DNA from: an uncultured Prevotella sp.
GTDB lineage: Bacteria > Bacteroidota > Bacteroidia > Bacteroidales > Bacteroidaceae
Assembly: GCA_900319715.1 (NCBI GenBank)
Contig: ONPM01000018.1
Coordinates: forward strand, 1-44,661
Direction of reading: 5' to 3'
DNA length: 44,661 nt
Shown here: positions 17,538 to 24,497 of the stretch, piece by piece
How the letters are laid out: each line of letters begins with the position of its first letter
Position numbering within the stretch: the stretch's first letter is position 1
Program-made: the position numbers and the translations under genes
The notes under the pieces: generated by a model
Told to the model about the DNA's origin: nothing
Databases searched by the model: none
The model's input: only the letters and a program-made list of their open reading frames with translations

Positions 17538-18084
17538 CAAGAACATTATAGGTAAGTTCCTGACACGTCTTTCTGCCTTGGCTTTCCTGGTGATGCTGGT
17601 GATACTGACCTATATGCTGGCTACCCAGAAGAATGAGAAGTCGAACGAAGTGAAATATGAAAACTTTGAATCCTATGTAGAGGATATCGGTGACAAAGGC
17701 CACCCCATCTGGGGAGCAGGATTGGGCAGTCAGTTTTTTGCCAAAGGCCGTAATATGATGCAGACTTATACAGAACTCTCCTATATGGATATCTTACGCA
17801 TGTACGGTCTGCCAGTGGGATTATGTTTTATCTTCCTGTTCTTTGCCCCTTTCTTCTGGTTGTGGAGGTACTATCCCCGCTCACAGTTCTTAAAACGGTA
17901 TAGTCAGGGGTATGTACTTTTCCTCATACTCTCAGGGACGAACCCCCTCTTGTTGGGATCGATAGGTCTTACAGCGCTTTCTATGTTTATGGCGATTGTG
18001 AACAAGGTGAAGGAAGAGGAATACGGAATGTGGAATGAGGAGAGGGAGGAACCCCTGGTGGTTGACAATTGTGTGTTGAGATGA
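17497..18084 (+). pseudogene. wzy: Wzy-type polymerase, C-terminal fragment (frameshifted)
   Basis: This 195-codon frame begins at an internal ATG and continues the polymerase: LVQLMILLVYLYDKNIIGKFLTR, then another helix, a periplasmic stretch with HPIWGAGLGSQFF (about 65-80), which is characteristic of the polymerase/ligase group, and two C-terminal helices. It is in a different frame from the N-terminal part, with a 41-bp overlap. The usual helix plus TR-containing loop expected between the two parts appears absent (family knowledge, from memory). Reinitiation at the ATG at 17497 could in principle give a separate polypeptide. A sequencing error is also possible. The stop overlaps the next start as ATGA. 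Confidence 0.7.
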
Positions 18085-18980
18085 AAAAAGTGACTATATT
18101 ATTGTCTTCCTACAATGGGGAGACGTATTTGGACGAGCAACTGGAGTCCATTGTGGCTCAGAAAGGTGTTTTGACGGATATCCTTGTGCGTGACGACGGC
18201 TCCTCTGACCATACTTGCGACATCCTTGATCAATGGCAGCAAAAGTCAAATCTCAGATGGTATCGTGGTGAGAATATAGGCCCGGCTCGTAGTTTTATGG
18301 AACTTCTCCATCATGCAGAAGATTCATGTTATTATGCATTTTCAGATCAGGATGACTATTGGCTGTCTGATAAGTTGAAAGTGGCTGTTGATAAATTGGA
18401 ATCTTATGAGACACGTCCGGCTCTTTATTTCTGCCAGACAGAGTTGGTGGATAAGAATCTGAACCGTGTAGGCAGCGTGATCATTCATCCGCGGCTCACT
18501 TTTGGCGAGTCTTTGGTCTATCAGTTCATTGGAGGCTGTACGATGGTGATGAATCGGGCGCTGCGTGACATGGTCCTGAAATACGAACCGCAGTATCTCA
18601 GCATGCATGATGTATGGATTTACGATGTGGCTCAGGCCATCGGTGCCCATGTTGTGTTCGACCATATTCCACATATCCTCTATCGTCAGCATGGGGGGAA
18701 TGTGACAGGGCAGTCTACGTCAGCCATGACGGAATGGAAACATCGCACAGGACGTTTGGTGAAGCGTGATTTGCATTCACGTTCAAAGTTGGCACAGGAG
18801 ATTTATACGGGCTACTTTGACATGATGCCAGAGGAGAATCAGTGTATATTGTCTGATTTCATTGCTGGTAAGGATCATCTCAGGCAGCGTCTGAGTCTGC
18901 TTCGTGATCGTCGCTTTCGCTGTAGTGACAAAGAGACGTACCACAATTTCCAACTGGCCGTGTTGATGAACATCTATTAG
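18081..18980 (+). CDS. GT2 family glycosyltransferase
   Basis: A 299-residue GT-A enzyme that is the third member of the paralogous set in this operon. VTILLSSYNGETYLDEQLESI opens the fold. VRDDGSSDHT and AFSDQDDYWLSDK carry the nucleotide and metal sites, and SMHDVWIYD replaces the HDRW motif of the other two. In RHGGNVTGQS near residue 220 the HGGN is shared with the fused enzyme. The ATG at 18081 overlaps the stop of the polymerase fragment as ATGA; the in-frame upstream start at 18069 would add only four residues. The donor sugar is not predictable. Confidence 0.88.
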   Translation: MKKVTILLSSYNGETYLDEQLESIVAQKGVLTDILVRDDGSSDHTCDILDQWQQKSNLRWYRGENIGPARSFMELLHHAEDSCYYAFSDQDDYWLSDKLKVAVDKLESYETRPALYFCQTELVDKNLNRVGSVIIHPRLTFGESLVYQFIGGCTMVMNRALRDMVLKYEPQYLSMHDVWIYDVAQAIGAHVVFDHIPHILYRQHGGNVTGQSTSAMTEWKHRTGRLVKRDLHSRSKLAQEIYTGYFDMMPEENQCILSDFIAGKDHLRQRLSLLRDRRFRCSDKETYHNFQLAVLMNIY

Positions 18981-18989
18981 AGGTAAGAA

Positions 18990-19802
18990 GTGAGAGAAAT
19001 ATTCCCACGGATAACGATTATTACGATATCCTTTAATAGTGCTGCTACGATTGAGGATACCATCCGCAGTGTGACGATGCAGAACTATCAGAATCTGGAG
19101 TATGTGATTATCGACGGGGGCTCTACAGATGGTACACTCGATATAATCGATCAGTACAAGAACAGTATACAGGTTGTAATTTCAGAGCCGGACAAAGGTA
19201 TTAGCGATGCTTTTAATAAAGGCATTACTCATGCCTCAGGTGAAATCATTGGCATCATCAATTCTGACGACATATTACTCCCAGGGGCATTGCAGGAAAT
19301 TGCTGTCCACTATAATCCCGAAGTGGATGTATATAGTGGCCTTATTCTGTTCTGGGATGAGAATACTGGTGAGACGTTCCCCAGTTATCCTGATGTGGCA
19401 TTTGATAAACTGAAACTTCAATATAATGTGGCTCATCCAGCCCGCTTCGTGAGGAAAGATGCCTATCAGCGTTATGGCTTGTATCGGTTAGACCTTCGTT
19501 ACATGATGGATATCGAACTCTTGTGTCGGTTCTATAAACAAGGCGCTAGGTTCCTACTCGTTGATCGGCCATTAGCGAAGTTCCGTCTTGGCGGGACGAC
19601 CAATGATCCGATCTATAAGAAGAAGGAAGACTATCGTGCTTTTGTCCGAAGTTTCGGTGGCTCGACATTGGATTTCCGAAGGATTTGGTTACAGGCTGTG
19701 GTTAAGTACAATCTTATTCAGTTGGGATATCGGCTCTTTGGAGACAATCTGAAATTCAAGATACAACATAACGTGATTCTAAAGCGTATCATACCATTAT
19801 GA
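18990..19802 (+). CDS. GT2 family glycosyltransferase (WcaA/colanic-type)
   Basis: A 270-residue GT-A enzyme. Its motifs are ITIITISFNSAATIEDTIRS, then VIIDGGSTDGT (about 37-47), then EPDKGISDAFNKGI and IIGIINSDD (about 83-91). The DGGSTDGT and DKGISDAFNKG phrases are typical of a group often placed late in Bacteroidetes capsule and colanic-acid-like loci. The start is a GTG at 18990, ten bases after the previous stop; there is no ATG before residue 29, which lies inside the fold. The end overlaps the next gene by ATGA. It probably adds one residue of the repeat unit. Confidence 0.87.
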   Translation: MREIFPRITIITISFNSAATIEDTIRSVTMQNYQNLEYVIIDGGSTDGTLDIIDQYKNSIQVVISEPDKGISDAFNKGITHASGEIIGIINSDDILLPGALQEIAVHYNPEVDVYSGLILFWDENTGETFPSYPDVAFDKLKLQYNVAHPARFVRKDAYQRYGLYRLDLRYMMDIELLCRFYKQGARFLLVDRPLAKFRLGGTTNDPIYKKKEDYRAFVRSFGGSTLDFRRIWLQAVVKYNLIQLGYRLFGDNLKFKIQHNVILKRIIPL

Positions 19803-20941
19803 AGATTATCCGTGCGACAACAGTTCCACAGTCTCTCGACACGTTCTGCCGTGGCTTGTTGAAGATACTGAATGAGAAGTATGAGGTGGTGGCACTTTCC
19901 TCTCCGGGCAAGGAGATGAAGGCCATTGCCGAACGTGAAGGGGTACGGACGATAGTAGTACCGATGGAGCGACATATCTCGCCATGGAAAGATCTCGTTG
20001 CTTTATATAGGATGATAAAGGTGTTCAGGCAGGAACGGCCCATGATGGTTCACTCCATGACACCGAAGGCTGGTCTGCTTTGCATGATAGCAGCATGGTG
20101 GACTCATGTGCCTGTACGGGTACATACTTTTACAGGGCTGGTATTCCCTACGTCAAAGGGCCTGCAGCGTAAATTGCTGATGCTGACGGATTCAATCACA
20201 TGCCGTTGTGCTACGCATGTCATACCTGAGGGAGAAGGCGTGAAGCGGGATCTGCTCGACTATGGTATTACTAAAAAGCCCTTGCGGGTGCTTGGATTCG
20301 GTAATGTGATGGGTGTCGATATGAATTATTTTAGCCGCAGACCAGAGGTAATGGAAAGGGCTCGACAACTGCGAGATGATAGTTGCTTCACATTCCTCTT
20401 CGTTGGTCGTATCGTCAGAGCTAAGGGCATCAATGAACTATGTAAGGCCTTCAATCAATTGTCCCGTGAAAACAAGTCTGTGCGTCTGTTGCTCGTAGGC
20501 CCCCGGGAAGATAAACTGGACCCTGTGTCTGAGGATTCTCTGAGAATGATCGAATCAAATCCTGCTATCACTTATGTCGGTGAGGTGTTAGGAGAGGACT
20601 TACTGTCCTACTATGCAGCCGCCGATTGCTTTGTATTCCCGAGTTACCGTGAAGGATTTCCGAACACCGTCTTGGAGGCTGGCGCCATGGGATTGCCGAG
20701 TATCGTGACGGATATCAATGGCTCCCGTGAGATTATTGTGGAGAATGAGAATGGATACATTATTCCCCCGCAAGACAGTGATGCACTTCTTGCAGCCATG
20801 TGCCGTATGATGAGCGACAGCCGACGGTGTACCTATATGGCATCGCATGCCAGGAATATGATCGGTTGCCGATTTGAACAAGGATTCGTGCGGCAGTGCC
20901 TGTTCGACTTCTATGATGTTATTATGCCGGAGGCGTCTTAA
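19799..20941 (+). CDS. GT4 family glycosyltransferase
   Basis: This 380-residue GT-B enzyme shows the acceptor half with VHSMTPKAGLLCMIAAWWTHVPVRVHTFTG split by short turns (about 80-110), and the donor half with FTFLFVGRIVRAKGINELCKAF (about 198-220). The E-x7-E motif is in SYREGFPNTVLEAGAMGLPSIVTD (about 280-303). The HTFTGLVF and TPKAGLL motifs are shared with transferases that add the second sugar after a PglC/WcfS-type initiating enzyme (PglA-like), which agrees with the next gene. That assignment is inference. It overlaps the preceding gene by ATGA and ends 8 bp before the phosphoglycosyltransferase. Confidence 0.87.
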   Translation: MKIIRATTVPQSLDTFCRGLLKILNEKYEVVALSSPGKEMKAIAEREGVRTIVVPMERHISPWKDLVALYRMIKVFRQERPMMVHSMTPKAGLLCMIAAWWTHVPVRVHTFTGLVFPTSKGLQRKLLMLTDSITCRCATHVIPEGEGVKRDLLDYGITKKPLRVLGFGNVMGVDMNYFSRRPEVMERARQLRDDSCFTFLFVGRIVRAKGINELCKAFNQLSRENKSVRLLLVGPREDKLDPVSEDSLRMIESNPAITYVGEVLGEDLLSYYAAADCFVFPSYREGFPNTVLEAGAMGLPSIVTDINGSREIIVENENGYIIPPQDSDALLAAMCRMMSDSRRCTYMASHARNMIGCRFEQGFVRQCLFDFYDVIMPEAS

Positions 20942-20949
20942 TATAGAAT

Positions 20950-21558
20950 ATGTATAAGCATTTCCTGAAAAGATTCCTCGACTTTTGGATCGCCCTTATT
21001 GCTTTAGCCTGTATCTCGCCCTTGTTGATTGTCGTCACCCTATGGCTGCATGTGGCGAATAAAGGGGCGGGAGCATTCTTCCTACAAGAGCGGCCTGGCA
21101 AGGATGGCAGGATCTTTAAGATTATTAAGTATAAGACCATGACAGACGAGCGTGATGCCGATGGACGACTGCTCCCTGATGAGATTCGGCTGACGCGGGT
21201 AGGACGCTTCGTCCGATCCACCTCTATCGATGAGTTACCCCAGTTGTTGAATGTCTTGAAGGGTGATATGGCTTTGGTCGGTCCCCGGCCTTTGCTGGTG
21301 CAGTATCTCCCGCTCTATTCCAAGGAGCAGGCCCGCCGTCATGAGGTGCGTCCGGGCATTAGCGGCTGGGCACAGTGTCATGGGCGTAATGCCATCTCAT
21401 GGTCAGAGAAGTTCAAACTGGATGTCTGGTATGTGGACCACGTATCGCTGAAGACAGATCTTCAGGTGGTTTGGCTGACAATTCAGAAGGTATTGAAGCG
21501 CGCAGACATCTCAGAACAAGGTCATGCCACAATGGAGTTCTTTAATGGACATAATTGA
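20950..21558 (+). CDS. Initiating phosphoglycosyltransferase (PglC/WcfS type)
   Basis: At 202 residues this is the minimal monotopic form of the bacterial sugar transferase family. It has one N-terminal re-entrant hydrophobic helix (about 12-35) with the catalytic core straight after: FFLQERPGKDGRIFKIIKYKTM (about 44-66), LTRVGRFVRSTSIDELPQL (catalytic Asp-Glu pair in SIDEL, about 93-94) and LVGPRPLL (about 111-118). It transfers a sugar phosphate from a UDP-sugar to undecaprenyl phosphate and so starts the repeat unit at the inner membrane. The absence of the large N-terminal WbaP-like membrane domain and the neighbouring aminotransferase and dehydratase suggest a UDP-diamino- or 4-amino-trideoxyhexose as substrate, as for PglC and WcfS (inference). 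Confidence 0.92.
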   Translation: MYKHFLKRFLDFWIALIALACISPLLIVVTLWLHVANKGAGAFFLQERPGKDGRIFKIIKYKTMTDERDADGRLLPDEIRLTRVGRFVRSTSIDELPQLLNVLKGDMALVGPRPLLVQYLPLYSKEQARRHEVRPGISGWAQCHGRNAISWSEKFKLDVWYVDHVSLKTDLQVVWLTIQKVLKRADISEQGHATMEFFNGHN

Positions 21559-21586
21559 GAGAGGAAAGAGGAAGGTGGTAAGAGAA

Positions 21587-22555
21587 ATGAATAATATACT
21601 GATCACTTCGGCGGGCAAGCGGGTTGTGTTGGTGCAGATTTTCCAGCGCACCTTGCAGGAGATGGGACTCGGTACGAAAGTCTACACGACAGACATGCGT
21701 CCAGGGATGGCTCCAGCCGGTATCATTTCCGATGGATGCATACCTGTCCCTCGCTGTACGGCCGACAACTATATCGACAGCCTGCTTGACATCTGCAAGG
21801 AGAAACAGATAGGTGTCGTCATACCGACGATTGATACAGAATTGCTAGTGCTGGCAGATAACCATCAACGGTTCATGGATCAAGGTGTTCGCTTGGCAGT
21901 TCCAGACAAGGAGTTCATCAGAATTTGTCGTGACAAGCGCCTGACGAAAGATTTCTTCTCACAGGTGGGTATCGCTGTTCCCAAACCTGTTGATAAGTAT
22001 CACCCCGTATTCCCTATGTTTGCCAAACCCTACGACGGTTCTCTGAGTACCAACATCCACGTCATCCGGCGGGAGGAGGATTTGTCGCAGGAAATCCTGA
22101 ATGATCCGAAGTTGATCTTTATGGAATACATCGATCCGAAGGAGTATCGGGAGTTTACGGTCGACATGTATTTTGGCCTTGACGGCTGTGTGAAAGGTAT
22201 CGTACCTCGTGAGCGGATCGAGGTACGTGCAGGGGAGATCAACAAAGGCATCACGCGCAAGAACGGCATCGTCAGTCTGCTGCGTCAGAAGATGGGCGCC
22301 CTTCCTGGTGTCCGGGGCTGTATCTGCCTCCAGTTGTTCTATCGTGAGAGCGATGGCGACGTGAAGGGTATAGAGATCAACCCGCGTTTTGGCGGAGGAT
22401 TTCCGCTCTCCTATTATGCCAAGGCAAACTATGCGGGATATCTGATACGTGAGTATCTGCTGGGTGAGGCAGTAGACTACTCTGAGGCATGGCTCGACCG
22501 CACGCTGATGCTGCGCTATGATAATGACATCATCGTCTATGATGCAGAAGAATAG
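21587..22555 (+). CDS. ATP-grasp ligase (CarB/PylC-like)
   Basis: A 322-residue soluble enzyme. The N-terminal pre-ATP domain begins NILITSAGKRVVLVQIF. The ATP-grasp core follows with FAKPYDGSLSTNIHVI (about 142-157), LIFMEYIDPKEYREFTVDMYF (about 175-195) and the Mg-binding region VKGIEINPRFGGGFPL (about 265-280). ATP-grasp enzymes activate a carboxylate as an acyl phosphate and join it to an amine or similar nucleophile. In this operon a likely acceptor is the 4-amino group of the sugar made by the aminotransferase, or a sugar carboxylate; this is inference. The start at 21587 gives the family N-terminus; the frame is open up to 21524, inside the previous gene. It overlaps the HAD gene by 14 bp. 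Confidence 0.82.
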   Translation: MNNILITSAGKRVVLVQIFQRTLQEMGLGTKVYTTDMRPGMAPAGIISDGCIPVPRCTADNYIDSLLDICKEKQIGVVIPTIDTELLVLADNHQRFMDQGVRLAVPDKEFIRICRDKRLTKDFFSQVGIAVPKPVDKYHPVFPMFAKPYDGSLSTNIHVIRREEDLSQEILNDPKLIFMEYIDPKEYREFTVDMYFGLDGCVKGIVPRERIEVRAGEINKGITRKNGIVSLLRQKMGALPGVRGCICLQLFYRESDGDVKGIEINPRFGGGFPLSYYAKANYAGYLIREYLLGEAVDYSEAWLDRTLMLRYDNDIIVYDAEE

Positions 22556-23201
22556 GGTGGTGGTCTTCGACCTCGACGACACTCTCTATAAAGAACAGGA
22601 CTATCTGTTGTCTGCTTATCGTGAGATAGCCACCTCCTTGGAGTCAGACTATGCACAGGAAGGCGTCTTTGATCGTATGTGCCAATGGTGGCTGGAGGGT
22701 GAGAATGTCTTTGACCGGCTGATCCGAACATACCAGTTGCATCTCACCATCGATGACCTTCTGGCAGTTTACCGCTCTCATGTGCCTGCCATCTGTCTTG
22801 ACAGAAAGACCAACCTCCTCTTAGACCGTCTGCATCAGCAAGCAGTCTTAGGCCTTGTGACAGACGGTCGTAGCATCACACAGCGGCATAAGATCGATGC
22901 ATTAGGACTGTCGGCTTACATGGATGCTGATGATATCCTGATATCCGAGGAGACGGGTTTTCAGAAACCCTCAAACGAGCCCTTCCGGCATTTCATGGAG
23001 TGCTATCCCTCGTCTGCCTATTATTATGTAGGCGATAATCCTGCCAAGGATTTCCAGGCACCCAATCATTTAGGGTGGACGACCATCTGCCTGCTCGACG
23101 ATGGCCGGAATATCCATCCGCAAGACTTTTCCCTATCGCCGCAGATGCTGCCACAGCACAGCGTGCCGCAACTAACAGAAATTGAAAATATCATTATATA
23201 A
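22542..23201 (+). CDS. HAD-superfamily hydrolase
   Basis: A 219-residue member of HAD subfamily I. Motif I is VVFDLDDTLYKEQ (about 5-17), with a helical cap at 18-85. Motif II is LGLVTDGRS (about 104), the motif III lysine lies in GFQKPSNEPF (about 142-150) and motif IV is YYVGDNPAKDF (about 165-175). Such enzymes are phosphatases of small phosphorylated metabolites. Its placement between an ATP-grasp enzyme and a sugar aminotransferase suggests that it acts on a sugar phosphate, or on a phosphorylated intermediate, of the same pathway. Several close ATG codons (22518, 22539, 22542) are possible; 22542 places motif I nearest the N-terminus. The stop shares bases with the next start (TAATG). 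Confidence 0.85.
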   Translation: MQKNRVVVFDLDDTLYKEQDYLLSAYREIATSLESDYAQEGVFDRMCQWWLEGENVFDRLIRTYQLHLTIDDLLAVYRSHVPAICLDRKTNLLLDRLHQQAVLGLVTDGRSITQRHKIDALGLSAYMDADDILISEETGFQKPSNEPFRHFMECYPSSAYYYVGDNPAKDFQAPNHLGWTTICLLDDGRNIHPQDFSLSPQMLPQHSVPQLTEIENIII

Positions 23202-24472
23202 TGGCAAATAGAATCTATTTGTGCCTGGCCCATATGAGTGAGGCAGGCTGGGAACAGAAGTATATTCAAGAGGCGTTCGACACCAATTGGGTCGTTCCCC
23301 TCGGACCAAATGTCAATGGCTTCGAGGAAGATCTGAAACAGTATGTCGGCCGACTTGCTGATGGCACGTCCGTGGTCTCTAAGGAGATGGTTGCCCTCTC
23401 TTCAGGTACGGCAGCCGTCCATCTTGGACTGTTGGCTTGTGGCGTGGGGCCTGGTGACGAGGTCTTGGTGCAGACCTTTACCTTCTGCGCCTCTACCCAT
23501 CCAATCAAGTATTTGGGTGCTACGCCTGTTATGATCGACTCCGAGCGAGAGACTTGGAACATGGATCCTGACTTGCTCGAGCAGGCTATCAGGGACCGTA
23601 TCGCCGTCACGGGCCGTAAGCCGAAGGCCATCGTGCCCGTCTATCTCTATGGTATGCCTGCCAAGATCGATGAGATTATGGCTGTGGCCGAACGTTATGA
23701 CATCCCTGTCGTGGAAGATGCGGCAGAGGGCTTCGGCTCCAGATACAAGGGACGTGTCGTCGGTACCTTCGGACGCTATGGCATCTTGTCGTTCAATGGC
23801 AATAAGATCATCACGACCTCTGGTGGCGGCGCCCTTATCTGCCCCGACCCAGAGGCTCGTGACCGTATCATGTGGTATGCCACCCAGGCCCGTGAGGCTT
23901 ATCCTTATTACCATCATGAGGCTGTGGGATACAACTATCGTCTGAGTAATATCTGTGCGGGCATCGGACGTGGACAGATGCGTGTGCTCGACGAACATAT
24001 AGCCCATCATCGCAGGATTGCCGCCAAGTATCGTGATGCCTTTGCCGAGGTGGAGGGTATCTCTTTCCACGATGAGCCGCAGAATATGGAGTCTAACTTC
24101 TGGCTGAGCACCATCATGCTCGATGAGAATCTGCATGTAGAGGGTGAAGAGCATGCTTACGAACATCCTGTCAAGGGTGCTGTCGGTGGTGCTGCAGGTC
24201 AGGTTCATGCCGGTGGCCCTATTCATACGGACTGTGAGCCTAACCGCAATGTCGAGGCTATGCGCGTCGCTCTAGATAAGGCTGGCATCGAGTCACGACC
24301 ACTATGGAAGCCCATGCACCGCCAACCTGTCTATCATGATGCACCGGCATATATCAACGGTGTCAGTGAGGACCTCTTCCACCGGGGACTCTGCCTGCCT
24401 TCTGGCCCGATGGTCTCTGATGCCGACGTGGATCATATCATCTCAACCATCCTCACCGCTATCAAACCGTAA
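23201..24472 (+). CDS. DegT/DnrJ/EryC1 sugar aminotransferase (WcfR/PglE type)
   Basis: This 423-residue PLP enzyme belongs to the sugar 4-aminotransferase family. The N-terminal phrases RIYLCLAHMSEAGWEQKYIQ and NWVVPLGPNVNGFE are very like those of WcfR and PglE as I recall them. Further motifs are ALSSGTAAVHLGLLA (about 66-80), EDAAEGFGS (about 180-188) and the PLP lysine in SFNGNKIITTSGGG (about 200). These enzymes convert a UDP-4-keto-2-acetamido-2,4,6-trideoxyhexose to the 4-amino sugar with glutamate. With PglF downstream and PglC upstream this completes a route to UDP-AADGal or to a 4-amino-QuiNAc. No PglD acetyltransferase is near, so the amino group is not obviously acetylated. Confidence 0.92.
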   Translation: MANRIYLCLAHMSEAGWEQKYIQEAFDTNWVVPLGPNVNGFEEDLKQYVGRLADGTSVVSKEMVALSSGTAAVHLGLLACGVGPGDEVLVQTFTFCASTHPIKYLGATPVMIDSERETWNMDPDLLEQAIRDRIAVTGRKPKAIVPVYLYGMPAKIDEIMAVAERYDIPVVEDAAEGFGSRYKGRVVGTFGRYGILSFNGNKIITTSGGGALICPDPEARDRIMWYATQAREAYPYYHHEAVGYNYRLSNICAGIGRGQMRVLDEHIAHHRRIAAKYRDAFAEVEGISFHDEPQNMESNFWLSTIMLDENLHVEGEEHAYEHPVKGAVGGAAGQVHAGGPIHTDCEPNRNVEAMRVALDKAGIESRPLWKPMHRQPVYHDAPAYINGVSEDLFHRGLCLPSGPMVSDADVDHIISTILTAIKP

Positions 24473-24497
24473 ACAGTGAACAACAAATCTTCAATAT

